A DNA stretch of 64,000 nt from Alphaproteobacteria bacterium (GCA_029268305.1 JAJUGE010000006.1:1-64000), one strand, 5' to 3'. Numbered from the stretch's first letter, positions 51,497 through 60,655 are shown. Notes: a model not told the origin generated them from the sequence alone. Program-made: numbers and translations.

Positions 51497-51949
51497 ATGC
51501 TGGAACTTGAAACGCCCGCAGACCTGAAGAACTACCTCGGCAAGGAGCTGGGGGTAAGCGACTGGGTCGTGGTCGACCAGGAGAGGATCAACAAGTTCGC
51601 GGACGCCACCGGCGACCATCAATGGATCCATGTCGACGTCGAGCGGGCGAAGCGCGAGCTGCCGACGAAGAACACGATCGCCCACGGCTATCTCACGCTG
51701 TCGCTGATTGCGGGCCTGCCGACCTACAACATCAAGAAGAAGTCCCGGGGCATCAATTACGGCTCGAACCGGGTCCGGTTCACCAACATGGTTCCCGCCG
51801 GCTCGCGTGTGCGGCTCCGGACGACCCTGAAGTCGGTCGAGGAGACGAAGGACGGCGGCTTCCGCCTCACCGTCGAAAACGTAATGGAGATCGAGGGGCA
51901 GGAGCGGCCGGCCCTGGTGGCGGAGACGATGTCCATCGTCTATCCCTGA
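51497..51949 (+). CDS. MaoC-family (R)-enoyl-CoA hydratase
   Basis: A hot-dog-fold protein of 150 residues with the hydratase-2 motif FADATGDHQWIHVD (the Asp/His dyad) and TIAHGYLTLSL. It adds water to trans-2-enoyl-CoA, giving the (R)-3-hydroxyacyl-CoA. It may act with the neighbouring dehydrogenase in acyl-CoA metabolism. An AAGGAAA ribosome site is upstream. A hairpin follows the stop. Confidence 0.9.
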   Translation: MLELETPADLKNYLGKELGVSDWVVVDQERINKFADATGDHQWIHVDVERAKRELPTKNTIAHGYLTLSLIAGLPTYNIKKKSRGINYGSNRVRFTNMVPAGSRVRLRTTLKSVEETKDGGFRLTVENVMEIEGQERPALVAETMSIVYP

Positions 51950-51956
51950 CGGAAAC

Positions 51957-51998
51957 GCGGCCTTCGGCACCACCCGAGTCCTGGTAGCCGAAGGCCGC
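51957..51998 (+). terminator. Long hairpin after maoC
   Basis: GCGGCCTTCGGC (51957-51968) and GCCGAAGGCCGC (51987-51998) form a perfect 12-bp stem, extended by ACCA/TGGT inside the loop. There is no T-run. It lies 14 nt before the next gene's start, so it may also attenuate that gene. Confidence 0.55.
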
Positions 51999-52012
51999 CA
52001 TATCCCTGCCCA

Positions 52013-53044
52013 GTGGCCGGTTCGATCGCCCCCTCCCCGTCTCGCGTGAACACCCTTCCCGAGATCCCTCTCATCGATGTCTGCCGAGGCGGCACACTCG
52101 CAGTGTTCGAGGCGTTCCCCGACCGCGTCGCGCGGCTCGTCGAGGTTGCGCGGCGTCGTTACGGGAAGACGGCACTGCGCGTAGGAGACCGCATCTCGCG
52201 GCGATGGCTTCATCGCAGCAACAATCCGTACTTTGCCGAACTGGAGGCGATAGCCCCGCGGATGGGTACCGCCGGCCTCTACATGCTCAATCTGAGCTAC
52301 GAGTGGGCATGTACGACGGCCGTCTGTTCGGACCCGCGCGGATCCGGAACCCGGCTCCTGAGGACTCTCGACTGGCGATTGTCCGGTCTCGGCGCCTGCA
52401 CCGTGGTGTCCCGCCATGAGGCTCCGGCCGGCCCCTGGCTGAATGTCACATGGCCCGGCTTCGTAGGCGCGCTGACGGTCCTGGCGCCCGGCCGTTTCGC
52501 CGCGGCGATCAACCAGCCGCCCATGCGCATGTCTCGCTTCGGGCCGGTGCCGGCACCGTTCGTCTACGACTGGATCGCCGCACGATACGGCGTGCTCCGC
52601 CAGAAGGCGCTGCCGCCCGCCCACCTCCTGCGCAGAGCCGCCGAGGAGGCAAGGGATTACGAGGAAGCACGAATCATGCTCACGCGCGAGCCGATCTGCG
52701 CCCCGACCTTCTATACGCTGGCGGGTGCGCGACCGGACGAAGGCTGCCTGATCGAACGGCTGCACACCCGGGCTTTCGTGCACGAGGCCCCCGTCGCCGC
52801 CGCGAACCACTGGCTTGCCGATTCCGCGCCCGCCGGTCGTCCGAGAACCGCGACAAGCCGGGAACGACATGCGATGCTGACGGCGGCTATGGCTCAGGCG
52901 GTGGAACTGGAATGGGTGCAGGCACCGATCCTCAACAAGGATACGCGGCTGGCGGCAGTGGCGAACGCGGCGACGGGACAGCTCGTCGCTCAAGGTTTCG
53001 AGGATGGCGCGCCAGCCACGCGGCAGACTTTCTTCACAGCATGA
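52013..53044 (+). CDS. Ntn hydrolase of the acid ceramidase/NAAA-like type
   Basis: A 343-residue protein I match by pattern to N-terminal-nucleophile amidases. Cys100 (ACTTAV) is followed by Arg117 and Asp120 in LLRTLDW, spacing close to acid ceramidase (Cys, Arg 16 on, Asp 3 further). Autoproteolysis between Ala99 and Cys100 would give two chains. No signal peptide is visible, so it is probably cytoplasmic. The start is a GTG at 52013 (another GTG at 52046 is possible) with no good ribosome site. It overlaps the GNAT gene by ATGA. It could cleave or transfer an N-acyl group. Confidence 0.7.
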   Translation: MAGSIAPSPSRVNTLPEIPLIDVCRGGTLAVFEAFPDRVARLVEVARRRYGKTALRVGDRISRRWLHRSNNPYFAELEAIAPRMGTAGLYMLNLSYEWACTTAVCSDPRGSGTRLLRTLDWRLSGLGACTVVSRHEAPAGPWLNVTWPGFVGALTVLAPGRFAAAINQPPMRMSRFGPVPAPFVYDWIAARYGVLRQKALPPAHLLRRAAEEARDYEEARIMLTREPICAPTFYTLAGARPDEGCLIERLHTRAFVHEAPVAAANHWLADSAPAGRPRTATSRERHAMLTAAMAQAVELEWVQAPILNKDTRLAAVANAATGQLVAQGFEDGAPATRQTFFTA

Positions 53045-53544
53045 GCAGTGGAGCGGCAACCGCCAACCTGATCGGCCCGATCACGACCGATCGCCTGCGA
53101 TTGCGCCCGATCGAGCGACGGGATGCCCGGCAGTTCGCCGCACTCGGACGTGACGCGGAGGTCTTTCGTTACATTCCCGAGATCAGCGCGCCGCTGGATG
53201 CCGAAGCGTGGATCGCAGAGCTTTCGCGGAATGCGGAGTGTTACGTCCGCCACGCGGTGGAGTTGCTCGGGACCGGGACGGTCATTGGAGCGGTGCAACT
53301 CGACCGACGAACCAACCTGACGCTGCAGCTCGGCTACTGGTTCGGAAGGCCGTTCTGGGGACAGGGCTACGCTACCGAGACCGTCGAAGCGCTGTTCAGG
53401 CTGCTGGACACGATGACGGGGGAGCCGGTCCACGCCGCGGTGCATCCCGGCAACCTCGCTTCGCGGGCGGTGCTGGAGAATAACGGATTCATCTGCCTGA
53501 ACCGCTATATCCGAGACCTGCTGGAGTATCGCAGGGTCCGCTGA
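53041..53544 (+). CDS. GNAT-family N-acetyltransferase (RimJ/RimL-like)
   Basis: A 167-residue acetyltransferase with the N-terminal ITTDRLRLRPIERRDARQF of the RimJ-like subgroup and the acetyl-CoA loop FWGQGYATETVEALF. A late HPGNLASRAVLENNGF matches motif B. The substrate is unknown. The gene starts inside the Ntn hydrolase stop (ATGA), suggesting the two proteins are made together. Confidence 0.88.
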   Translation: MSSGAATANLIGPITTDRLRLRPIERRDARQFAALGRDAEVFRYIPEISAPLDAEAWIAELSRNAECYVRHAVELLGTGTVIGAVQLDRRTNLTLQLGYWFGRPFWGQGYATETVEALFRLLDTMTGEPVHAAVHPGNLASRAVLENNGFICLNRYIRDLLEYRRVR

Positions 53545-53583
53545 CGGAAGCTCCGCCGTCCTGCTGCCCCACCAGCCGACGCG

Positions 53584-53997
53584 CTAACGGGTCGGTTGTG
53601 TTTGCTGCCCTCTGGCTACGATCAGGCGCCCGATCCCGGCGGCAAAGCACGCCGCGGATTTGGACATCGGACCCTCGGTGCGCTCGGCAGCATACAAATA
53701 GAGTGTCCGACTTCTCTGCAGATCCTGTTCCACGCCGAGTCCGAGCGCATATCTCTCTGCGAGGAAGTACGCACTTCGACCATTGCCGATGTCGCGTCCG
53801 AAATCCCGGTTCGCTGCTGCGTCATCAGAGGTCTGGGAAACCGAGCCGACCGACTCCGTCTCAGCCAGCATCGCCAGCGCTCGAGCCGTCTCCGGATCGC
53901 CTTTTGGAAAGCCGCAACTTACCGGCGTGTACGCGCCCGCTCCATCCGATAGGGCAACGATCGCGATCGCTGCGATGTAAGGGGCCACTGCCTTCAT
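53584..53997 (-). CDS. Small secreted Sel1-like protein
   Basis: A 137-residue protein with a signal peptide (MKAVAPYIAAIAIVALSDGA, cleaved near AGA-Y). One degenerate Sel1-type repeat is seen: YFLAERYALGLGVEQDLQRSR and LYLYAAERTEG. Two cysteines may form a disulfide. A GGGAGAA site precedes ATG 53997. The function is unknown and it stands alone. Confidence 0.6.
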   Translation of the reverse strand: MKAVAPYIAAIAIVALSDGAGAYTPVSCGFPKGDPETARALAMLAETESVGSVSQTSDDAAANRDFGRDIGNGRSAYFLAERYALGLGVEQDLQRSRTLYLYAAERTEGPMSKSAACFAAGIGRLIVARGQQTQPTR

Positions 53998-54094
53998 CGG
54001 CTGTTCTCCCATTCTCCCGCCCCCACATCCTGCCGCAAAACCCGCGTCGCTCGACCGAGGTTACTGCTACCCGGCCCTCTTCACCTTGATCCCC

Positions 54095-55390
54095 CTATCG
54101 TGCGGCACCCAGCGCGCGATCCAGATCTGCGAGGATATCGTCGATGTGCTCAATGCCGATCGACAGGCGCACATAGCCTTCCGTCACGCCCGTAGCCGCC
54201 AGCTCTTCCCCCTCCAGTTGCGAATGCGTTGTCGTCGCCGGATGGATGGCGAGGCTGCGCACGTCGCCGATATTGGCGACATGATAGAACAGCTCCAGGC
54301 TGTCGATGAACTTGCGACCCGCTTCAGCGCCGCCTTCCAACTCGAAGCCGAGCAGGCCGCCGAAGCCGCCCTTGAGATAGGTCTCCGCCCGTCTCCGTTC
54401 CTCGCCGTGCGCCAGGCCCGGATAGATGACGTGCTTCACCGCCGGGTGCTTGTCCAGGTACTGCGCCACCGCCATGGCATTCTCGCAGTGGGCGCGCATC
54501 CGCAACGGCAGCGTTTCAAGGCCCTGAATAGACTGGAAGGAGTTGAACGGACTGGCGGCGTAGCCGAGATCGCGCTGCAAGGTCACGCGTGCCTTGATAA
54601 TATAGGCGATCGGGCCCAGGGCCTTGACCGCTTCCGTCCAGACGGCCCCGTGATAGCTCGGGTCCGGTTGGTTGAGATAGGGCTGCCGATCCTTGTGCGC
54701 TTCCCAATCGAAGTTGCCGCCGTCGACGACCATGCCGCCGATGGTTGTCCCGTGACCGCCGATGTATTTGGTCGTGGAGTACACGACCACCGCGGCACCG
54801 TGCTCGATCGGCCGGCAGAGCACAGGAGCGGCGGTGTTGTCCATGATCAGCGGAATGCCGAACTCGCGGCCGATGTCCGCCACCTCCTTGATCGGGAAAA
54901 CCCGCAATTTCGGGTTTGGCAGGGTCTCTGCGTAGTAGGCGCGCGTCCGGCCATCGGTCGCGCGGCGAAATGCCTCCGGGTCCTCCGGGTCGACGAAACG
55001 CACCTCGATGCCCTGGTCTTTCAGGGTATTCGCAAAGAGGTTCCAGGTGCCGCCGTAGAGGTCCGTCGAGCTCACAACGTTGTCGCCGGCGCGGGCGACG
55101 TTCTGGATCGCCATCGCCGAGGCAGCCTGGCCCGAGCTCACCGCCAATGCCGCGACGCCACCTTCGAGCGCCGCGACCCGCTGCTCGAACACGTCGTTCG
55201 TCGGATTCATGATCCGCGAATAGATGTTGCCGAGCTCCTTGAGGGCGAACAGGTTGGCCGCGTGCTCGGTGTTGCGGAACTGGTAGGACGTGGTCTGGTA
55301 GATGGGCACGGCCACGGCACCGGTCGCAGGATCGCTGCGGTATCCGGCGTGCAGCACGATCGTTTCCGGGTTCCTGCTGTTCGTGGCCAT
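54095..55390 (-). CDS. metY: O-acetylhomoserine sulfhydrylase
   Basis: A gamma-family PLP enzyme of 431 residues. It makes homocysteine from O-acetylhomoserine and sulfide, a direct-sulfhydrylation route to methionine. The opening PETIVLHAGYRSDP, YQTTSYQFRN and the Schiff-base Lys208 in YSTTKYIGGHGT with the following GGMVVDGG are typical. The length fits MetY better than the shorter MetZ or MetB. GGGAGGG lies 7 nt before ATG 55390. It is divergent from the dehydrogenase gene. Confidence 0.93.
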   Translation of the reverse strand: MATNSRNPETIVLHAGYRSDPATGAVAVPIYQTTSYQFRNTEHAANLFALKELGNIYSRIMNPTNDVFEQRVAALEGGVAALAVSSGQAASAMAIQNVARAGDNVVSSTDLYGGTWNLFANTLKDQGIEVRFVDPEDPEAFRRATDGRTRAYYAETLPNPKLRVFPIKEVADIGREFGIPLIMDNTAAPVLCRPIEHGAAVVVYSTTKYIGGHGTTIGGMVVDGGNFDWEAHKDRQPYLNQPDPSYHGAVWTEAVKALGPIAYIIKARVTLQRDLGYAASPFNSFQSIQGLETLPLRMRAHCENAMAVAQYLDKHPAVKHVIYPGLAHGEERRRAETYLKGGFGGLLGFELEGGAEAGRKFIDSLELFYHVANIGDVRSLAIHPATTTHSQLEGEELAATGVTEGYVRLSIGIEHIDDILADLDRALGAAR

Positions 55391-55518
55391 GATCTGCCCT
55401 CCCTGAAGTCCGGGCAGGCATGGTAGCCGATTTTGCACCGCAGGGAAGGCTGGAGACGTCGGCGGAATCCGGGGATACTGCATCGGTATCGGTCGGATGC
55501 GAAGCTGAGGCGGGATAG

Positions 55519-56586
55519 ATGAAGCTGCTGGTGCTCCCTGGTGACGGGATCGGACCCGAGATCGTCTCTGTGACGACCAGAGCGCTGGAGGCGCTGGACC
55601 GCCGCTTCGGCCTGACTCTCGACCTCGAGGAGCGCGCGATCGGTTTCGCCTCCCTGCAATCGGAAGGCACCACCTTGCCGGACGCGGTCGTGGAGGCGGC
55701 GAAAGCAGCCGACGGAATCGTGCTCGGGCCCGCCGATACGGCGGAGTACCCGCCGCCGGAGGAAGGGGGCGTCAACGTATCAGCCGCGCTTCGCACTCGC
55801 CTGGACCTTTATGCCAACATCCGGCCGAGCGCCGTCCGTGCAGGAGTCGCGGCGCACGTGCCGGCGATGGACCTGGTCGTGGTACGCGAGAACACCGAAG
55901 GCTTCTATGCGGACCGGAACATGTTCTCGGGCAGCGGCGAGTTCATGCCGACGAGCGACGTGGCTCTCGCCGTCCGCAAGATCACACGCGAAGGATCGAG
56001 ACGGATCATCGAGGTTGCGTTCCGCCTCGCCGAGAAGCGACGCCGCCGGCTCACGGTCGTCAACAAGGCGAACGTGCTCAAGGTCTCCGACGGTCTGTTT
56101 CTCGAGGTCGCGCACGACGTTGCGCGGGCGCACCCGAATGTGGAGGTCGAGGATGTGCACGTCGATGCGATGGCCTCGCTGCTCATCCGCGAGCCGGAAC
56201 GCTTCGACGTGGTGGTGTCGACCAATATGTTCGGCGATATCCTCTCGAACGAGGCTGCCGAGCTGTCGGGCGGCCTCGGACTCGCGGGCTCCCTGAACAT
56301 GGGGGATCGGCACGCTGCGGCTCAGGCATCGCACGGCTCCGCTCCCGACATCGCCGGCACCGACCGGGCGAACCCGACGGCCATCGTCGCCTCGGCCGCG
56401 ATGCTGCTCGGCTGGCTCGCCGAAAAGCACCAGAGCAATGCACTGGCCGAGGCGGCCGAATGCCTCGACCGCAACCTGTCCGGCGTGCTCGCAGATGCGG
56501 CCACGCGGACCGTCGACCTTGGCGGCAAGCTTGGGACGCAAGCCTTCGGCGAGGCCCTTGCGACCCGAATCGCCGCCGGCAAGTGA
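55519..56586 (+). CDS. Isocitrate/isopropylmalate dehydrogenase family protein
   Basis: A 355-residue beta-decarboxylating dehydrogenase. It opens MKLLVLPGDGIGPEI, has RENTEGFYADRN (substrate loop), VNKANVLKVSDGLF, the metal-binding DAMASLLI and TNMFGDILSNEAAELSGG. It could be a leucine-pathway LeuB, a tartrate/D-malate dehydrogenase or a homoisocitrate-type enzyme. No leuC or leuD lies nearby, so a non-leucine role is possible. It is followed closely by a small hypothetical gene. Confidence 0.87.
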   Translation: MKLLVLPGDGIGPEIVSVTTRALEALDRRFGLTLDLEERAIGFASLQSEGTTLPDAVVEAAKAADGIVLGPADTAEYPPPEEGGVNVSAALRTRLDLYANIRPSAVRAGVAAHVPAMDLVVVRENTEGFYADRNMFSGSGEFMPTSDVALAVRKITREGSRRIIEVAFRLAEKRRRRLTVVNKANVLKVSDGLFLEVAHDVARAHPNVEVEDVHVDAMASLLIREPERFDVVVSTNMFGDILSNEAAELSGGLGLAGSLNMGDRHAAAQASHGSAPDIAGTDRANPTAIVASAAMLLGWLAEKHQSNALAEAAECLDRNLSGVLADAATRTVDLGGKLGTQAFGEALATRIAAGK

Positions 56587-56624
56587 CGGCAGCGGCAAGC
56601 GACAACAGGAGAACAGGTCCCGAC

Positions 56625-56969
56625 ATGGCGCCCCGGAACAACCCGTTGAAACTGAACAACCTGCAGCTGAAAACGCTCACCCTCGTCCAGGAGATCGCGC
56701 GCGATCCGGATTATGCCGAGACCGACGAGGCATCCGGCGGGCCGGTCATCAAGGGACTGCCGCACGCTCACGGCAACCACCTCCACCTCGGCGCATACGT
56801 GGTGGCGGGCAAGGATGCGACGGGGCTCCACAATCCGGCCGTATGGACGGCGCTGGAGCGGAAGGGCCTGGTTCGCCAGCAACCGAGCGGCGGCGTCCTG
56901 GTGACCGAAGCGGGCATGGCCTACGAGACCGGCCTGCGGGATCAGATCCTGCACGGCTCCGATCACTGA
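56625..56969 (+). CDS. Conserved hypothetical protein
   Basis: A 114-residue protein opening MAPRNNPLKLNNLQLKTLTL. It has a helix-rich start, a central histidine-rich stretch (LPHAHGNHLHLG) and a winged-helix-like end (AVWTALERKGLVRQ then GVLVTEAGMAYE). This could be DNA-binding or metal-linked. An AGGAGA purine tract sits 14 nt before the ATG. It lies 38 nt after the dehydrogenase gene. I do not recognise a named family. Confidence 0.6.
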   Translation: MAPRNNPLKLNNLQLKTLTLVQEIARDPDYAETDEASGGPVIKGLPHAHGNHLHLGAYVVAGKDATGLHNPAVWTALERKGLVRQQPSGGVLVTEAGMAYETGLRDQILHGSDH

Positions 56970-57027
56970 ACCGGGGCCACAAGCAACCCATTCATTTTCC
57001 GACTTGGCGAGTTCTACCGGAGCAGAG

Positions 57028-57711
57028 ATGCGTCGACCGATTCGACCGCGTGACGCGGCGACACTGATCCTCGTGCGTCGCGAAAGCGCGGTCCCCGAGG
57101 TGCTGATGGGACACCGCAGCGCCCGTCACGTATTCATGCCGAACACCTTCGTATTCCCCGGCGGGCGCGTCGATCGCGAGGATGGACGCGTTCCCCCCGC
57201 CGCTCCGTTGAGGCCTCCGGTGTTCGAGCGCCTAGTGCGGCACGCGACTCCGACACGCGCTCAGGCTCTAGGCCTCGCCGCCATTCGTGAAGCCTACGAA
57301 GAAACCGGCCTGCTGCTGGGGCGCCCGGCGAACGGCATCGATCTCGGCCGGCTGCCGGACTCCTGGCGTCCCTTTTACGAGCAAGGTCTGGCGCCGGCGC
57401 TCGACGTGCTCGATTACGTCTTCCGGGCGATCACGCCTCCCGGCGACGTCCGGCGCTTTCACGCGCGGTTCTTCATCAGCGACGCGCGGTTCGCCCATGG
57501 AGAGATCGGCGGCAGCGGCGAACTTCTCGATCTGCAGTGGATACCGATCGACGAGGCGATCGCCATGCCGAACACGCCCGGGATCACGAAGAACGTCCTG
57601 CGCGAGGTCCGCAGCCTACTCTCCAGGACCGACCCTATGGATCTTCCAGCAGCCCATCCGGTCCCGGTCTACCGCTCGCTTTACGGCCGTGAGTCGATTA
57701 CCTACGACTGA
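57028..57711 (+). CDS. Nudix hydrolase (NUDT19-like layout)
   Basis: A 227-residue pyrophosphohydrolase. The strand NTFVFPGGRVDRED is followed by an insertion before the Nudix helix AAIREAYEETGLLL (REAYEETGL core), as in NUDT19-type CoA diphosphatases. The preferred substrate is not clear. ATG 57028 has CCGGAG 6 nt upstream. A TTG at 57004 is the alternative. Confidence 0.85.
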   Translation: MRRPIRPRDAATLILVRRESAVPEVLMGHRSARHVFMPNTFVFPGGRVDREDGRVPPAAPLRPPVFERLVRHATPTRAQALGLAAIREAYEETGLLLGRPANGIDLGRLPDSWRPFYEQGLAPALDVLDYVFRAITPPGDVRRFHARFFISDARFAHGEIGGSGELLDLQWIPIDEAIAMPNTPGITKNVLREVRSLLSRTDPMDLPAAHPVPVYRSLYGRESITYD

Positions 57712-57746
57712 CCGAGCCAATGCGAAGCCGGTCGCGAAGATTTTTC

Positions 57747-57775
57747 GGAATAAGTTTCGGATGACCGGAGTCTTT
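57747..57775 (+). promoter_or_regulatory. Candidate ECF sigma promoter
   Basis: GGAATAA (57747-57753) and GTCTTT (57770-57775) are separated by 16 nt, in the 210-nt gap before the sigma gene. The AAT-type -35 is typical of ECF sigma factors and would suit autoregulation. The rest of the gap shows no supportable gene. Confidence 0.35.
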
Positions 57776-57922
57776 CGCGTGGGTGGCTCCGATACCCTTC
57801 CAAATCGGGCGCCGGTGGGCGCTCGATGCGACAATAGTTTCCGAAGCGGATGAACTCCAGTTGGGGGACAGCGTGATCGTGAAGAGTGGATCGGCGATCG
57901 GCGTACGAGGCAATTCAGTCGC

Positions 57923-58450
57923 ATGAGAGCGACCAGCGAACGGGAAGAGATCGAGCAGGAACTGACGTCGCATATCGCTGGCCTGCGGCGCTATGCGTAT
58001 GTCCTGATCGGGGATCCCGCGGAAGCAGACGATCTCGTACAGGAATGTCTCGCCCGCGCCCTCGCCACGACGCGTCCCTGGAAACAGGTGCGTGACGTGC
58101 GTGCATACCTGTTCACGATCCTGCATAATGTTCATGCTGATCGGAGATGGCGTTTCCGTCGCGCAGGACAGAGCGTGGATCTGGATCTGGTGGTGTCGGG
58201 CCTTGGATATCCGGCACCCCAGGAAAAGCGGGTCGAAGTGCACGATCTGCAACGCGCCCTCTATAAAATCCCCGAGGAGCAACGGCAGGTGCTGCTACTC
58301 GTAGGGATGGAGGGAATGAGCTACCGGGAGGCGGCAATAGCGCTCGACGTGCCTATCGGGACGATCATGTCGAGACTGTCCAGAGGTCGGACGGCACTGC
58401 AGGCTCGACTGTCGGGGCGCGGAGAGGGACACCTGAGAAGGGTGAAATGA
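57923..58450 (+). CDS. ECF-type RNA polymerase sigma factor
   Basis: A 175-residue sigma factor with regions 2 (AYVLIGDPAEADDLVQECLARAL) and 4 (YKIPEEQRQVLLLVGMEGMSYREAAIALDVPIGTIMSRLSRGR) only, the minimal ECF layout. It recruits RNA polymerase to a small set of stress promoters. The gene overlaps its anti-sigma partner by four bases, which matches their equimolar need. Confidence 0.93.
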   Translation: MRATSEREEIEQELTSHIAGLRRYAYVLIGDPAEADDLVQECLARALATTRPWKQVRDVRAYLFTILHNVHADRRWRFRRAGQSVDLDLVVSGLGYPAPQEKRVEVHDLQRALYKIPEEQRQVLLLVGMEGMSYREAAIALDVPIGTIMSRLSRGRTALQARLSGRGEGHLRRVK

Positions 58451-59442
58451 TCTTCCGCATTTCCAAACGGTCGGCCTCTATCCGTGACGATGATCTTCAC
58501 GCGTACGCCGACAACCTGATTGACGGCTTGCGACGGCGGCGCGTCGAACAGTATCTCGCCCAGCATCCGGAAGACGCCGATCGCGTCGCATACTTCAGGC
58601 ACTTGAATTCCGACCTCGCGGATCTGGGGCGCAGGGTGCCCGACGAGGACCCCGCTCCCGCGATCGCAGCGCTACGGGAGGACCTGAGCGGCGCTCTGCT
58701 CCGCCAACGTCAGGTCAAGCGGACCGTGCGGGGTGCGGTGGCGTCGCTGCTCTTCCTCGTCGCCGGCTCGAGTGCCTGGATGCTGTCGGAGCGCGTCTCC
58801 GAGCCGGGGTCGCAACTCGTCCTTGCCGCCGCGAGCGAACCGTCGGGACAGGGTGCGGCGAGCGATGCGATTTTGGAGATCAGCGACGGGTCGATAGACG
58901 AGATAAGCGAGTGGCTATCGCGACGGGTCGAGGTCGAGCGCTTCTCCGCGCCCGATCTGAACTCCGCCGGCTTCACCATCACCGGTGCGCGCGTGGTTCC
59001 GAGGCCCGGTGGGCCCGTGATCCAGATCGTCTATCAGAACGGGGACAACGGTCCGCTGACATTCAGCGTCGCGAAGGGAGGTCTCCCGTACGAGGACAGC
59101 GGTATCCGAGAGCTGGGTGACCGGCAACTGGCGGTCTATTGGAAACGCGGCTCGTTCACCTACAGCCTCGTCGGCCCGGTGCGGCATGCGGATCTGGCAA
59201 TGCTGGCCGACCTGGTCGGCGGTCACGCCCGGGAGAAAGCGACCACAGCCGAGAAGACGCCTCCCGCGGCCCAAGCGGCTCCCGAGCAGGTCGGCGTAGT
59301 GCTCGTTGACAGCACGGCAGAATCGACGGACAGCGCTGCACCGGCGGCCAAGAACGGCGGGAACGCCTCCAACGACGGCACACTCAAGGCACCGCCGCCT
59401 GCCGCCACGATCGAGAAGATCGAAGAACCGAAGCCGCTCTGA
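58447..59442 (+). CDS. Membrane anti-sigma factor
   Basis: A 331-residue protein with a cytoplasmic N-terminal helical domain (about residues 1-90, DDLHAYADNLIDGLRRRRVEQYL), one membrane span near residues 97-115 (AVASLLFLVAGSSAWML) and a periplasmic C-terminal part ending in an alanine/proline-rich tail. It resembles RsiW/FecR-type regulators that hold the sigma factor at the membrane. The usual HxxxCxxC zinc motif is absent. The start overlaps the sigma gene (ATGA). Confidence 0.85.
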   Translation: MIFRISKRSASIRDDDLHAYADNLIDGLRRRRVEQYLAQHPEDADRVAYFRHLNSDLADLGRRVPDEDPAPAIAALREDLSGALLRQRQVKRTVRGAVASLLFLVAGSSAWMLSERVSEPGSQLVLAAASEPSGQGAASDAILEISDGSIDEISEWLSRRVEVERFSAPDLNSAGFTITGARVVPRPGGPVIQIVYQNGDNGPLTFSVAKGGLPYEDSGIRELGDRQLAVYWKRGSFTYSLVGPVRHADLAMLADLVGGHAREKATTAEKTPPAAQAAPEQVGVVLVDSTAESTDSAAPAAKNGGNASNDGTLKAPPPAATIEKIEEPKPL

Positions 59443-59453
59443 GGCCCCTCGGA

Positions 59454-60620
59454 TCAGTTTATCCGATAGCGTTCGACGAACTCCTCGTCGATCGTGACCC
59501 CGAGCCCCGGTCGGTCGGGGATCTCGACATGCCCCTCCACGACGGGAAAGTTCTCGACCGCGAGTTCGTGCAGCATCGGGTTCGCTCCCAGCGAGTACTC
59601 AAGCAGAAAACCCGTCGAGGTAACGGCGGCGACATGCAATCCGGCCGCGAAGGTGAGCGCGCCGCCCCATAGATGGGGAGCGAACCGGAGCTGGTGGGCG
59701 CTCGCCAGCGCCTCTATGCGCATCGCTTCGGTGATGCCGCCGGCGATGGATAGATCCGGCTGCAGGATGTCGACGGCGCGCAACTCGATCAGGTCGCGGA
59801 AGTCGAAACGGGTGAACTCGCTCTCGCCGCTGGCGATCGGTATGTCGGTCGCGGCCCGGATCTCGGCCTGACCGCGCTTGTCGTCGGCGGTCACCGGCTC
59901 CTCGAGCCAGCCGATGTTGCACGATGCGACCTCTCGGCAGAAGCGCTTCGCTTCCGGCACCGTCCAGGTACCGTGTGCGTCGCACAGGATGTCCACGTCA
60001 TCGGGCAGCCCCTCACGGGCGGCACGCACGCGGCGGATCGAGTGGTCCAGGGTCCCATCGCCCGAGCCGACGCGCATCTTCACCGCCTTGAAGTCGCCCC
60101 GCTCGACGAAGCCGCGGAGCTCCTCCGCGATTCGGTCGGCGGGTGCCCATCCTCCGGAGGCGTAGGCGGGCATCCGTTCGTGCCGGCGACCGCCGAGGAG
60201 ACGCCACACCGGTACGCTCAACGACTTTCCGAGAATGTCCCAGAGCGCCATGTCGATGCCGCTCAGGGCAGAGATGGTGAGGCCGCGCCGTCCAAGGACC
60301 GGGAACACATGGCCGCGGGCGATCGCGAAATGTGCCCGGCTGCCGTTGTACATGACATCCCAGAGGCGCGAGATGTCGCGTGCATCCTCGCCGATCAGCA
60401 GCGGCGCCAGCTCCTTCTCGATGCAGGTAACCAGCGCATGGTTCGTACCGGCGCTGCCGACTGCGGCTTTCGACTCGCCCCAGCCTACCAGTCCGCTCTC
60501 GGTCTCGACCCGTACCAGCGTGGAATCGAACGAGGCTATCCGTCCGAAGTCCGTGGTGTGCTGCTTTTCCTCGGGTATCGGAACGTGAAGCCACGTCGCG
60601 GTGATCGAACGGATCTTCAT
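59454..60620 (-). CDS. Mandelate racemase/muconate lactonizing-family dehydratase
   Basis: An enolase-superfamily protein of 388 residues. It has a KxxK region (FKAVKMRVGSGDGTL), metal ligands Asp (ILCDAHGTW), Glu (WLEEPV) and Glu (ASGESE), and a C-terminal His in FAPHLWGG. These features fit acid-sugar dehydratases of the mandelate-racemase subgroup. The substrate is unknown. The ATG at 60620 is best spaced from GGGGA. It diverges from the aldolase pair. Confidence 0.87.
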   Translation of the reverse strand: MKIRSITATWLHVPIPEEKQHTTDFGRIASFDSTLVRVETESGLVGWGESKAAVGSAGTNHALVTCIEKELAPLLIGEDARDISRLWDVMYNGSRAHFAIARGHVFPVLGRRGLTISALSGIDMALWDILGKSLSVPVWRLLGGRRHERMPAYASGGWAPADRIAEELRGFVERGDFKAVKMRVGSGDGTLDHSIRRVRAAREGLPDDVDILCDAHGTWTVPEAKRFCREVASCNIGWLEEPVTADDKRGQAEIRAATDIPIASGESEFTRFDFRDLIELRAVDILQPDLSIAGGITEAMRIEALASAHQLRFAPHLWGGALTFAAGLHVAAVTSTGFLLEYSLGANPMLHELAVENFPVVEGHVEIPDRPGLGVTIDEEFVERYRIN

Positions 60621-60655
60621 CATATTCCCCGTCTTGGATCGGCCGGCGCATCCCA

